The notes: a model not told the origin generated them from the sequence alone. A stretch of 64,000 bases of DNA from Acidobacteriota bacterium (GCA_019639235.1 JAHBSG010000020.1:1-64000); one strand, 5' to 3'; positions 1-8,788 are shown, counted from the stretch's first letter. Program-made: numbers and translations.

Positions 1-12
1 GGAAAACGAGGT

Positions 13-147
13 ATCTCAGATTCATCCTTCATCCTTCATCCTTTAAGAGGCCCCCTCCCAACAGGTCGGGTTTCTGCCTGTGTGGTTGACGGGCGGGTGA
101 AATCTAAGTCGGAAGAACCGCCCTTACTGACGTGCGGGCTTTTGCAC
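13..147. repeat. 135-bp long direct repeat, left copy
   Basis: This block recurs in the same orientation at 60294-60428, with about 5 mismatches by eye. It contains tandem TTCATCC-like units, a GC-rich centre and, at its right end, one REP-like 20-mer. It has no convincing reading frame. It is the first part of a 379-bp spacer with no gene. The two copies may be members of a larger dispersed family. Confidence 0.85.
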
Positions 148-395
148 AGGAATATGAGCCCTCACTGACGGTCGGGCCTCTGACACGGCGGGCTTCTGCA
201 TTCCAGATTCCAGATTCTACATTCGAATCTCGTCACTCGTCACTTGTCACTCGTCACTGCTGTGAGCCCTCCCTGACGGTCGGGCCTTTGACACGGAGAT
301 TCTGGATTCATCATTCATCGTTCATAATACATCATTCCGTTAAGCCCTTGCTGACGCCCGGGCTTCTGCACTAGAGCCCTTACTGACGTGCGGGC
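120..395. repeat. REP-like cluster: five copies of a 20-bp element
   Basis: Five same-orientation copies of a 20-bp element (consensus GCCCTTACTGACGTGCGGGC) lie at 120-139, 158-177, 266-285, 344-363 and 376-395. The ends GCCC and GGGC can pair to form a small hairpin around a conserved CTGACG core. Copies are usually followed by TCTGACAC or TTCTGCAC. Low-complexity ATTCATC or GTCACTC stretches lie between them. The layout resembles REP/BIME elements. No RAYT-type transposase is visible in the window. Confidence 0.75.
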
Positions 396-898
396 CTCTG
401 ACACGAACGCGCTCGTTCGGCGAGGCGGTGGTCGAGGGTTTCGATGGCGGCGATGGCGAGCCGGAACCACTCGGCTTTTTCGGGCGGGCGGCGGTCGAGC
501 GTGAGTGGAGCGGGCTTGAGCTTGAGGAGGCAGAGCACGAAGTCCGCGGCCGAACCGGAGCGGAGCTCGCGGCCGCTGCGGACCTCAAAGACGACCGAGA
601 GCGGAAGAGCAAGAAAGGCCTCGTCCATCAGGGCGGCGAGCGTAGCCCGGTCGGAGTTCCAAAGAGCGGCGATGGTCTCGGCGTGGATCTCTTTGACGCG
701 GAAATTAATGTGCGGCGTGCGGCGGTGCTCGAACTCGGGCTCATCCGGATGGCCTTCGCAGATACTGATCAGGTCGAGAACGGCGAGGGAATTCAGGCGT
801 TCGAGCCATTCGTCGACAAGCCCGGCATCGACGCATTTGTCGCGCCAGCGGCGTTCCTGCGGGCCGCAGCCCGGATCGGCTTGTTGAACGATGGGCAT
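380..898 (-). CDS. hypothetical protein, translationally linked to flavin reductase
   Basis: I do not recognise this 172-residue protein. It has no signal peptide or membrane segment. Its middle (about residues 40-75) carries a distinctive run around CEGHPDEPEFEHRR and TPHINFRVKE that looks like a conserved core. I chose the ATG at 898 because it lies one base after the stop of the flavin reductase gene on the same strand. Longer starts would overlap that gene. The last residues and the stop codon are encoded inside a REP-like repeat, so the C terminus is probably not native. A soluble protein working with the flavin reductase is possible but unproven. Confidence 0.6.
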   Translation of the reverse strand: MPIVQQADPGCGPQERRWRDKCVDAGLVDEWLERLNSLAVLDLISICEGHPDEPEFEHRRTPHINFRVKEIHAETIAALWNSDRATLAALMDEAFLALPLSVVFEVRSGRELRSGSAADFVLCLLKLKPAPLTLDRRPPEKAEWFRLAIAAIETLDHRLAERARSCQRPARQ

Positions 899-899
899 C

Positions 900-1379
900 C
901 TAGCCTTGGACGAGCGAGCGATAGCCGCCGAGGAAATAGAGCAGCGGGTCTTCGCCATCGCCGCGGGCGAACAAAACCTCGCCAATGAATATCGAATGGT
1001 CGCCGGCATCGACGGCCTGGTGAACCTCACATTCAAGTGAGGCAAGGCTGCCTTCGATCAGCGGAAGGCCTGAGAGGCCAGTGGCCGTCGGGACGTCGCG
1101 AAACTTGTCCGCTTCGAGCGAAGCGAACCGCTCGGAGATCAATTGCTGGCCGCTGGAGAGAAGATTGACCGAAAATCGGCCGGAACCGACGATCGAGGCA
1201 TGGCTGCCGGCAAGTTTCTCGATACAAACAAGCACGAGCGGCGGCTCGAGCGAGACGGAGCAGAACGCGGAAACGGTGATGCCATGCGGCCGGCCGTCGC
1301 CGTCTACGGAGGTCACGACGGTAACGCCGCTCGCAAAGCGGGAAAGGGCGGCTCGAAATTCTTCGCTTGAAACTGCCAT
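900..1379 (-). CDS. flavin reductase-like FMN-binding protein
   Basis: This 159-residue protein matches the flavin reductase-like split-barrel family (HpaC/RutF type), which uses NAD(P)H to reduce FMN or FAD for partner monooxygenases. Family features include the N-terminal stretch FRAALSRFASGVTVVTS, the GITVSAFCSVSLEPPLV region that contacts FMN, the FSVNLLSSGQ segment, and a C-terminal GDHSIFIGEV strand followed by LLYFLGGYR. The length is typical. It is the first gene of a two-gene unit with the hypothetical gene at 380-898. No monooxygenase lies next to it, so the physiological partner cannot be named. It diverges from the prenyl synthase gene. Confidence 0.88.
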   Translation of the reverse strand: MAVSSEEFRAALSRFASGVTVVTSVDGDGRPHGITVSAFCSVSLEPPLVLVCIEKLAGSHASIVGSGRFSVNLLSSGQQLISERFASLEADKFRDVPTATGLSGLPLIEGSLASLECEVHQAVDAGDHSIFIGEVLFARGDGEDPLLYFLGGYRSLVQG

Positions 1380-1467
1380 TGAGAAAAATCTAGCGTATCA
1401 AAAAGCCGAGAGCAAAGGCTGAAAGCTTTTGAATTTGCCGTGCGGTTAGCCGATAATCGGCTATCGG

Positions 1468-2346
1468 ATGAGCGATATCAATCAGTTTCTTGAGGAGGCC
1501 GCATGGCTCGTCAACGCCGAACTTGACCGGCTGATACCGGCCGAGGGGCGGCCGCCGCAGCAGCTTCGCGATGCGATCCGCTGGAGCCTATTCGCGGGCG
1601 GCAAGCGATTGCGGCCGGCGCTTATGCTTGCGGCCGGGCGGGCGTTTGGCGTGGCGGACGAAAAGGTGATGCGGACAGCGGCGGCGGTCGAGATGATCCA
1701 CACCTATTCCCTGATCCACGACGACCTGCCTTCGATGGACGACGATGACCTCCGCCGCGGCCGCGAGACGTGCCACAGAAAATACGGCGAGGCGACGGCG
1801 ATCCTTGCCGGAGATGCTCTGCAGGCTCTCGCGTTTCAGACCATCGCCGAAGATGCTCATAACTCGCCGGAAACGAAGATGAGGCTGATCTCGGGGCTCG
1901 GGCAAGCGGCGGCGTGCATGGTCGTCGGGCAGCAACTCGATCTTGAGGCCGAGGGCCGGGAGCTGACGATCGAGGAGATCGAGAACATTCACATCAATAA
2001 AACCGGAGCGCTGATCGCATTTTCGACAGAGGCAGGAGCGATCATCGCGGAAGCCGAGGCTTCTGAGTTCGAAGGACTCTCAAGGTTCGGCGAAAAGATC
2101 GGGTTGCTTTTTCAGGTCATGGACGACCTTCTCGACGTGACGCAGTCAACCGCCGACCTCGGCAAGACAGCGGGCAAGGATGCCGCATCGGAAAAGGCGA
2201 CGTATCCGAGTAGTTTGGGTTTGGAGGGGACAAGAGACTTTGCGAGTCAGGTCTATGAACATGCCATCGCGAGTCTCATGGAAGTTAAAGCGGACACGTC
2301 GCTACTGATGCAGATAGCGCGGTTTTTGCTTGAGCGAAAAGCGTGA
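1468..2346 (+). CDS. ispA: polyprenyl (farnesyl/geranylgeranyl) diphosphate synthase
   Basis: This 292-residue trans-prenyltransferase condenses isopentenyl diphosphate with allylic diphosphates to make short isoprenoid chains. The first Asp-rich motif is DDLPSMDDDDLRRG (about residues 89-102) and the second is the DDLLD run near residue 218. GGKRLRP near residue 47 is the IPP-binding signature. Length and motif spacing fit IspA-type enzymes. The exact chain length (C15 or C20) cannot be read from sequence. It is transcribed alone, divergent from the flavin reductase and convergent with a kinase gene. IspD and IspF of the upstream pathway are encoded at 49-50 kb. Confidence 0.93.
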   Translation: MSDINQFLEEAAWLVNAELDRLIPAEGRPPQQLRDAIRWSLFAGGKRLRPALMLAAGRAFGVADEKVMRTAAAVEMIHTYSLIHDDLPSMDDDDLRRGRETCHRKYGEATAILAGDALQALAFQTIAEDAHNSPETKMRLISGLGQAAACMVVGQQLDLEAEGRELTIEEIENIHINKTGALIAFSTEAGAIIAEAEASEFEGLSRFGEKIGLLFQVMDDLLDVTQSTADLGKTAGKDAASEKATYPSSLGLEGTRDFASQVYEHAIASLMEVKADTSLLMQIARFLLERKA

Positions 2347-2358
2347 GATACCTCACCT

Positions 2359-4965
2359 TTACCTAGGAGAATTTACACGTGCCAAAGACTGCTCAAGCTC
2401 GCCGGGCTTGTGAGCATAGTAGCCAGCGAGAAGGTTGCGGTCCTTGAGTCGCTTCCAGATGTCGTAGCTTAGCTGATACCACTTCCGAGCCTCGGCAGGG
2501 TCAGATTTCTCGGTCGCATATCCGATTGAAGCGTAGGTTTCCGCGAGATTGCCAAGGTTGTAGAGGTCGTTGGGGTTGTTCTCAAGCAGGCGTTTTTGAA
2601 TGTCAAGTGCCTTCTGAAAACCGGCAAGCGATCTGCCGGTTTCGTTTTGAATCAGGAATATCTTTCCCGAATTCCAGTAAGCCAAGGCAAGTTCGCTTGC
2701 GGCAAGGTAATTTTTTTCGTCCGCGGCGAACGTTCTTTCAGCTATGGCGATCGCACGATCGACCTTTTCCATTCCTCCGGTAGGATCGCCGGTGACCGCT
2801 TCGAGCCGGCCGAGATTGCCGAGCGATATCGCGAGAACGATCTCGGCCGATGGCTTTCTTGGGTTTCCTGCCGCGACGAGTTTCTCGCTATCCTCTAGGG
2901 CTCGTCGATAGGCGGTTAAGGCTTCGCTATTCTGCTGTCGCAGTTCGAAAAGATAACCGAGCCGCCGGTAGGCGATCTGTGTCACGCTCAGGATCTTTTC
3001 GTTGAGGCTGAGACCGTCGGCACCGGTTTCGTCGTGCACCGGCGACGGCGGGATCGATTCGCTCAACGAAATGCTTTTTCGGTAATAGTTCGAAGCCTCC
3101 CCAAAAGCACCGTCTGTTTTCGTGGCGACAAGATCGCCGAGTTCCTGATAGAAGCGGGCGGCGGTGATTCGGTAGAGAACTGCGGTCGCATCTTCGGCTG
3201 AGAGTTTCTCGAGGATTTTTGCGGCCTGGCGGCAATGCGATTCGGCCTCATCCATCTGCCCTCGGACCTGTTTGATGCGGAACAGTTTGCTGTGCAGCAT
3301 TGCGGTTGCGTATCTCTCTTCGGGCGTGCCTTTCTCGAAAAGCGATTCGCGGATATTCAAAGCTTTCGTGTAGCTCTCGATAGCTCCGTCGATCTCGCCG
3401 AGGTTCGGCCCGAGCGGGTTGCCCTGAACGTCCGCGATCTTTTCGTAGCCCGCAGCGAGTTCCATTTGCAGCGACATATCGTTTGACCCTTCATTGGCGA
3501 GCTTATCCAGATACTCGAGAGCCCTCGCCACCAGGAGTTTTCTCGCCGCGGTTGATCCCGGAAGGTCCCTGATCGAATCGTGAAGATCGAAAATGAGGGA
3601 ATTGGCGAGGGCGCGGACATCGTTGAATCTTTCCTCGGCGGCGGCCCGCTGTTCGTTGGCCCGGACGGCCTGCCAGATCGCGATCGAGGCCGAGGCGACC
3701 AGCAAGACCGATACCAACACCGCAGTAAAGAACGCCGGGCGATGCCGCGATACGAACTTCCCGGCACGATATGCAAATGTGTCGGCGGTAGCAGTCACCG
3801 GCAGCCCGTCAAGGTGACGCTGAATGTCCTCGGCCATTTCCTGTACCGACGTGTACCGACGCTCGGGTTCGCGGCGGATCGCTTTGAGCACGATGTTGTC
3901 GAGGTCGCCCTTTAGCGATCGCGAATCGGCGGTCACGGAAGCCGTTCCGACATCGCCGAGGTCGTCTGCGGGCTCCGACGAATTCGGGACGGTCGATACC
4001 CGATACGGGTTCAACGCGGCGGTTGATGGCTTGACGGGCTCCTCGGAGCGAAGGACTTCGGCGATCTCGGACGAACTCATCCCCGCAAACTGAAACGGGC
4101 GTCGGCCGGTCAGTAGCTCATACAGGACGATGCCGAGGCTATAGACATCCGTTCCGGTCGTCGTCATCTCGCCGCGGAATTGCTCAGGCGAGGCGTATTC
4201 GGGCGTAAGGACGCGGAACTGTGTCGCTGTCGCTTCGGTCGTCGTCGCGTCCCAATCGGGGCTGAGGAGTTTGGAGATGCCGAAATCGAGAAGCTTAGGT
4301 TCGCCGTCCTTATTGATGAAAATATTCGAAGGCTTAAGGTCGCGATGGACGACGAGGTTTTGGTGGGCGTATGAGACGGCTGAGCACACTTTTATGAAAA
4401 GCTCCAGCCGCTTTCTGGTGCTCAAACGATTCGATTCACAAAAGCTCTTTATTGAGACACCGTCGACATATTCCATTACGAAATACGGCAACCCCTCGAC
4501 AGTCGAACCTCCGTCAAGCAAGGCGGCGATGTTCGGGTGCTCAAGCCGCCCGAGTATCTGGCGTTCCATGAGGAAACGCTTCATAACCAGGTCGGTGTCC
4601 ATCCCGCGTTTGATCAGCTTGAGAGCAACGCGTTTCGTAAATCCATTGCCGGAGTGCTCGGCCAGATAGACACTGCCCATGCCGCCGGAACCGATCTTTT
4701 CGATGATCTTGTATTCATCGATAGTCGAGCCGACGCGAACGTCATCCTCGCCGGCTTCGGGGCCGGGCTCGACGAATCCGTGTTCGATGACGGCGGGCCT
4801 CTCGATAAAATCAGGTGAGCGGAAGTGGGCTTCGAGCATCCGCCCGAGCTCCTCGCGAACGGTGCTGTCGGAGATGGTTGCGAGATACCTCTCCCGTTCA
4901 GATTCCGGGAGTTCGATCGCCTCGGAAAAAAGGTCCTTTATGCGATTCCAGGTATCAATATCCAT
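2359..4965 (-). CDS. transmembrane Ser/Thr protein kinase with C-terminal TPR region
   Basis: This is an 868-residue Hanks-type kinase. Residues 1-65 form a helical module with W6, ELP and ERE.Y positions that is shared with the second kinase in this window. The kinase domain follows at about 85-390: Gly loop GSGGMGSVY (92-100), VALKLIK lysine near 116, HRDLKPSN (207-214) and DFGI near 227. One membrane helix lies near 415-435, followed by an LANSLIFDLHDSIRDLPGS linker and TPR-like helices to the end. The kinase is predicted to be cytoplasmic and the TPR region periplasmic. It sits 40 bp downstream of an ECF sigma gene on the same strand. Regulation of that sigma factor is an inference from synteny. 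Confidence 0.93.
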   Translation of the reverse strand: MDIDTWNRIKDLFSEAIELPESERERYLATISDSTVREELGRMLEAHFRSPDFIERPAVIEHGFVEPGPEAGEDDVRVGSTIDEYKIIEKIGSGGMGSVYLAEHSGNGFTKRVALKLIKRGMDTDLVMKRFLMERQILGRLEHPNIAALLDGGSTVEGLPYFVMEYVDGVSIKSFCESNRLSTRKRLELFIKVCSAVSYAHQNLVVHRDLKPSNIFINKDGEPKLLDFGISKLLSPDWDATTTEATATQFRVLTPEYASPEQFRGEMTTTGTDVYSLGIVLYELLTGRRPFQFAGMSSSEIAEVLRSEEPVKPSTAALNPYRVSTVPNSSEPADDLGDVGTASVTADSRSLKGDLDNIVLKAIRREPERRYTSVQEMAEDIQRHLDGLPVTATADTFAYRAGKFVSRHRPAFFTAVLVSVLLVASASIAIWQAVRANEQRAAAEERFNDVRALANSLIFDLHDSIRDLPGSTAARKLLVARALEYLDKLANEGSNDMSLQMELAAGYEKIADVQGNPLGPNLGEIDGAIESYTKALNIRESLFEKGTPEERYATAMLHSKLFRIKQVRGQMDEAESHCRQAAKILEKLSAEDATAVLYRITAARFYQELGDLVATKTDGAFGEASNYYRKSISLSESIPPSPVHDETGADGLSLNEKILSVTQIAYRRLGYLFELRQQNSEALTAYRRALEDSEKLVAAGNPRKPSAEIVLAISLGNLGRLEAVTGDPTGGMEKVDRAIAIAERTFAADEKNYLAASELALAYWNSGKIFLIQNETGRSLAGFQKALDIQKRLLENNPNDLYNLGNLAETYASIGYATEKSDPAEARKWYQLSYDIWKRLKDRNLLAGYYAHKPGELEQSLARVNSPR

Positions 4966-5005
4966 GGCTTCCAGAAGACTACGCGAGGAAATCCGGCCGG
5001 AGTGA

Positions 5006-5560
5006 TCATTTATTGTTCAACCGGCTATGAAGCCAGGCCTTTGCTATCGTCCAATCGCGGCGAACGGTGGCCGGAGAAACTTCGAGTACAGCGGCTATCT
5101 CATCGATCGAAAGCCCGCCGAAATAACGCAGCTCGACGATCTTTGCTTGGCGCGGATCGAACACTGCGAGCCTTTCAAGTGCGTCATTAAGCTCAAGCAA
5201 GCTTGCTTCATTCTCGTAGGAGACGGTCGGAGCTTCGTCGAGCGAGAGCCGAACACCATCGCGCCGTTTTGCCTTCCGGCTCCGAGCAGCATCAATGAGG
5301 ATCCGTCGCATCGCCTGAGCAGCGATCGCGAAGAACTGTCCTTTATTGTTCCAATCTACCGCCCGTTGATTCGTCAGCTTGAAATACGCTTCGTGGACGA
5401 GTTCGGTGGTCTGGATCGAGACCGCGTGCTCCCGCCGCAAAAAGCTGGCGGCCAGTTTTCGCAATTCGCCATAAACCAGCGGCATGAGCTGGTCGAGCGT
5501 TTCGCGATCGCCGCGTTTTTGATTCAGCTCATCGAGCAGCAACGTAACCTCTGTCGGCAT
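5006..5560 (-). CDS. ECF RNA polymerase sigma factor
   Basis: This 184-residue sigma-70 protein is of the ECF group often paired with Ser/Thr kinases (TIGR02999 / Sigma70_ECF type). Region 2 includes LVYGELRKLAASFLRRE and the TTELVHEAYFKL segment. Region 4 (about residues 120-180) contains FDPRQAKIVELRYFGGLS followed by a helix-turn-helix EIAAVLEVSPATVRRDW. No anti-sigma factor with a zinc motif is adjacent. Instead the kinase gene at 2359-4965 follows by 40 bp, so phosphorylation-based control is a plausible inference. The target promoters are unknown. Confidence 0.92.
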   Translation of the reverse strand: MPTEVTLLLDELNQKRGDRETLDQLMPLVYGELRKLAASFLRREHAVSIQTTELVHEAYFKLTNQRAVDWNNKGQFFAIAAQAMRRILIDAARSRKAKRRDGVRLSLDEAPTVSYENEASLLELNDALERLAVFDPRQAKIVELRYFGGLSIDEIAAVLEVSPATVRRDWTIAKAWLHSRLNNK

Positions 5561-5745
5561 AACAACAAATTAGCATAGAAGCGCTGCAGGAATTGAGAAA
5601 AAACCGGCTTGCTGCGAGTAATTTTCGCCCGAATTAGCGGTTTTGGTTTCCTTTGTCGCGTAATGATGCAAGGCCAGACCGATCGGGCCGAAATCAAACG
5701 AGTCTATCGGTGCCGGTCACGTCTGCGGATTCAAGTGGATTTTTG

Positions 5746-5774
5746 TTGATTTTATTGCGGAAAGGGATTACTAT
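5746..5774 (+). promoter_or_regulatory. predicted sigma-70-type promoter for FG-GAP gene
   Basis: TTGATT (5746-5751) and TACTAT (5769-5774) are separated by 17 bp. This is about 75 bp upstream of the FG-GAP gene start at 5851. A short inverted repeat GTTAG-tac-CTAAC follows at 5783-5795. The rest of the 290-bp spacer shows no gene. Confidence 0.45.
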
Positions 5775-5850
5775 CTTGAGGCAGTTAGTACCTAACAACT
5801 CACATCTTATTGCGTTTCCGGATCCGGCCGGCAACCGAAGGAGGAAAATA

Positions 5851-6942
5851 ATGATGAGGCGAAATGTTCCCTCAGTCCTTTCTATCGTTGTCCTTGTCCT
5901 GGCCGCCGGAGCAAACATCCCGGCCCAATCGGGCGGAAATTTTTCAATAACTAAATCTGTGATCGCGGGCGGCGGAGGCAGTGCCTCGGGCGGTTCGTTC
6001 TCTGTTAACGGAACGATCGGACAATCGGTGGCGGGCGGCCCGTCAACCGGTGGTTCGTTTTCGCTTTACAGCGGTTTTTGGGGTGGCGGGGCGAGTTCAG
6101 TAGCGCCGCCGCGTGGGCCATTCGATTATGACGGTGATGGAAAGACCGACGTAAGCGTTTTCCGGCCGGGCCCGGGCGAATGGTGGTACCTGCGAAGCTC
6201 AGATGGCGGAAACTACGCTGCTGCATTCGGACAATCGACAGACAAGATCGTTCCCGGTGATTATACGGGCGACGGCAAGTGGGACATCGCGTTCTTCCGG
6301 CCATCGGAAGGAGCATGGTACATCCTGCGAAGCGAGGACTCGACCTTCTTTGCGTTCCCGTTCGGGGCGGGTACGGATGTTCCGGCACCGGCGGATTACG
6401 ACGGCGACAACAGAACAGATGCCGCAGTTTACCGGCCCTCGAGCGCAACTTGGTTCATCCTTAGATCATCGGACGGCCAGGTAGGTTTCGTTGGTTTTGG
6501 CGTTGACGGCGACCAGCCCGTACCGGCCGATTACGACGGCGACGGAAGGGCCGACGTAGCGGTTTGGCGGCCGAGCCTTGGTCAATGGTGGCTGCTGAGA
6601 AGCACGGCAGGACCGATAGCGTTTGCATTCGGAACCGCGACCGACCGAACAGTGCCGGGCGATTTCACCGGCGACGGTAAGGCAGATGTCGCCTATTTCC
6701 GTCCTTCGACCGGCGAGTGGTTCATACTGCGGAGCGAGGATTTCTCGTTCTTTGGATTTCCGTTCGGGACGACAGGCGATGTTCCTGCACCGGGTGATTA
6801 CGACGGCGACGGGCGGTTCGATGCCGCGGTCTTCCGGCCATCTTCGAGCTTCTGGTTCGCCAACCGCTCGACGGCGGGTATCTTGATCCAGCAGTTCGGA
6901 ATCCCGGGCGATGTCCCGACGCCGAATGCGTTCGTACGCTGA
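5851..6942 (+). CDS. secreted FG-GAP/VCBS repeat protein
   Basis: The start is set at 5851 by the strong ribosome-binding site AAGGAGG about 7 bases upstream, not at a longer in-frame start. The 363-residue product begins with a signal peptide (MMRRNVPSVLSIVVL..., cleavage probably near NIPAQ). Residues about 26-85 form a Gly/Ser-rich beta region (GGSFSVNGTIGQSVAGG). From about 90 to the end there are about seven FG-GAP blades. Each carries a calcium-loop-like DYDGDGKTD and alternates YLRSSDG and ILRSEDS strands, predicting a beta-propeller outside the cytoplasm. The C-terminal cassette closely resembles that of the protein at 56684-60001. The ligand is unknown. Confidence 0.88.
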   Translation: MMRRNVPSVLSIVVLVLAAGANIPAQSGGNFSITKSVIAGGGGSASGGSFSVNGTIGQSVAGGPSTGGSFSLYSGFWGGGASSVAPPRGPFDYDGDGKTDVSVFRPGPGEWWYLRSSDGGNYAAAFGQSTDKIVPGDYTGDGKWDIAFFRPSEGAWYILRSEDSTFFAFPFGAGTDVPAPADYDGDNRTDAAVYRPSSATWFILRSSDGQVGFVGFGVDGDQPVPADYDGDGRADVAVWRPSLGQWWLLRSTAGPIAFAFGTATDRTVPGDFTGDGKADVAYFRPSTGEWFILRSEDFSFFGFPFGTTGDVPAPGDYDGDGRFDAAVFRPSSSFWFANRSTAGILIQQFGIPGDVPTPNAFVR

Positions 6943-6966
6943 TAATTGAAAGTACTTTATTTGGAT

Positions 6967-6995
6967 GGCCGCTCCGCTTTTTGGGGCGGTCTTTT
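6967..6995 (+). terminator. rho-independent terminator after FG-GAP gene
   Basis: GGCCGCTCC (6967-6975) can pair with GGGGCGGTC (6983-6991), allowing two G-T pairs, and is followed by TTTT. It lies 25 bp after the stop codon. Confidence 0.7.
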
Positions 6996-7040
6996 CGTCG
7001 GCAAAATGACGCCCGAGCGACCGCCGGGTGCCCTGCAGAG

Positions 7041-7904
7041 ATGAATAACATGTCAAGAAAAACAGGAAATCTCAATACCTCGATCTTCGTTCTCCCGCTG
7101 TTTTATGCACTTTTTGCTGCAGCCGCGTTCGGCCAAACCTATAACTCGAACACCGGCGGATACAACACGGGTTACGGGACCGTTTACGGATCGTTCGGCC
7201 TCGCGATGGCGACGCAGAATATGTACAACTTCAACCAAATGAACATGCAGCGGCTGACGATGCGGCAGGCGATGATCAATAAATGGGGGAAGGCGGCGGT
7301 CGAAAAGGCCGAACGGGAGGCTGCGGCCGGCCGCGGCACAGCGAGCGGGGGAACGCGAGCGGGAGCGAGGGCCGAAGGGCCGGTGATCGCTCCTCTGAAG
7401 AATGTCGGGAAGTTTCGGCCCGTGGCGAACGCTGCCTCGGTAAACGCACTTGCGGATGCGGTTGGTGAAACGCCGGCGGAGAAACAGTTGATCCGGAACA
7501 TTTTCAAGGCCACGAAAACCGCATTTGAAAAGGAGGCAGGGCCGCGAGGCTGGTCAAACAATATAGCGGGCGGCCTCGCGTTCTTTACCGTTACGGCAAT
7601 GACGGTTTATCACGACGAGGAGCCGAGCGAGGAAGCATCGCAGGCATTCTTCTTTACGCTAAATCAAACGATGGACGAGGTTCCGGAGTTTGCCGCGATG
7701 ACGAATAAGCAAAAGCAGGAGTTTTACGACCTGATGATCGGCTTCAGCGGGATCCTGCTGGCAGGCTACATGGAAGGCAAGGAGAGCGGCGACCGGGAAA
7801 CGCTCGCGGCGTATCAAAAGATCGCGGGCGGGTTGATCGAACTCGTGCTGAAGGTCGATCCACGGAACCTGAGAACCGAGAACGGGTCGATCGTGATCCG
7901 GTGA
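7041..7904 (+). CDS. secreted protein, DUF6683-like, first of a paralogous pair
   Basis: This protein of about 287 residues has a Sec signal (hydrophobic stretch LPLFYALFAAAAFG) and a Tyr/Asn/Gly-rich mature N terminus (TYNSNTGGYNTGYG). The starts at 7041 and 7050 are both possible. The last 150 residues are an all-helical domain: IRNIFKATKTAFEKEA, a hydrophobic GGLAFFTVTAMTVYHDEEP helix, EFAAMTNKQKQEFYDLMI and GYMEGKESGDRETLAAYQ. The domain is shared with the next gene. It resembles the DUF6683 family as I remember it, which has no known function. Export to the periplasm or surface is likely. Confidence 0.75.
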   Translation: MNNMSRKTGNLNTSIFVLPLFYALFAAAAFGQTYNSNTGGYNTGYGTVYGSFGLAMATQNMYNFNQMNMQRLTMRQAMINKWGKAAVEKAEREAAAGRGTASGGTRAGARAEGPVIAPLKNVGKFRPVANAASVNALADAVGETPAEKQLIRNIFKATKTAFEKEAGPRGWSNNIAGGLAFFTVTAMTVYHDEEPSEEASQAFFFTLNQTMDEVPEFAAMTNKQKQEFYDLMIGFSGILLAGYMEGKESGDRETLAAYQKIAGGLIELVLKVDPRNLRTENGSIVIR

Positions 7905-7950
7905 TTTCTGGTATTATTTTTCCGACGATAATTCCGGAGGGCCGAAACAG

Positions 7951-8772
7951 ATGTCGAATCTACAAAGAACAGCAATTGCCGCAACCGTATTTGCGGCCTT
8001 GGGACTTGGAGCTCTTTCTGCCGAAGCTCAAACTGCAGGCGGGGCTGGGGCTACGGCCGGCGGCGGAATAAAGCGAGCGCTCGCCGCGGAAGGCGGTTCG
8101 GCAGCTTCGAAGCAATTTCGCGGCGGACTTGGCTCGGCGCTCAAGGCTGCTGCCGCCAAAGAGCGCTCAAGCAGGTCGAGCCGTTCGACGGCCTCACGAA
8201 ACCGGACGAACCGCGCGTCGGCGCCGCCCTCGGGAAGAACGGCGGCGAACAACCGTTCAGTCCCGCTTACGACCTTCAAGCCTTCAGGCAGTTCGGCGAC
8301 CTTTGAAATGCTTGCCGATTCGATAGCGAGTAACCAGACGGAACGCGAAGGGCTCTTGCTGGTCTTCAACGCAACGAAAACGGCATTTGAGCAAGAGGCA
8401 AAAGCAATGGGCAGGGAGAATAACATTCCCGCCGCATTGACCTTTTTCATCATCACCAATGTAACGGTCTATAACGATGACGAAGAGCCCTCGGACGCCG
8501 CGGTCGATAAACTCTGGGATGCTTTGAGCGCGGTCTTTGAAGAGTCGCCCGAGCTTGCCGCGATGACGGACCGGGAAAAGGAAGAGATCTACGACACGCT
8601 GATCGCAATGAGCGGCGTTCCGCTGCTCGGCTATATGCAGGCGAAGGAATCCGGCGACCGCGAGATGCTGGCTTCGTACCAACAGATCGCCGGAATGCTG
8701 ATCCAGACCGTTTTGCAGGTCGAGCCCGGAAGCATCCGGTTCGTCGGCGATGACATCGTTATCGGCCAATAA
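7951..8772 (+). CDS. secreted protein, DUF6683-like, second of a paralogous pair
   Basis: This 273-residue paralogue starts 46 bp after the previous gene, with a GGAGG site upstream of its ATG. It has a signal peptide ending near ALSAEAQ, then a low-complexity Gly/Ala/Ser/Arg-rich linker to about residue 105. The C-terminal helical domain matches its neighbour: LVFNATKTAFEQEAKAMG, a FFIITNVTVYNDDEEPSD segment, ELAAMTDREKEEIYDTLI and GYMQAKESGDREMLASYQ. The conserved domains with unrelated N-terminal linkers indicate duplication followed by divergence. The function is unknown. Confidence 0.78.
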   Translation: MSNLQRTAIAATVFAALGLGALSAEAQTAGGAGATAGGGIKRALAAEGGSAASKQFRGGLGSALKAAAAKERSSRSSRSTASRNRTNRASAPPSGRTAANNRSVPLTTFKPSGSSATFEMLADSIASNQTEREGLLLVFNATKTAFEQEAKAMGRENNIPAALTFFIITNVTVYNDDEEPSDAAVDKLWDALSAVFEESPELAAMTDREKEEIYDTLIAMSGVPLLGYMQAKESGDREMLASYQQIAGMLIQTVLQVEPGSIRFVGDDIVIGQ

Positions 8773-8788
8773 TTTACCCTGCGTGAGC

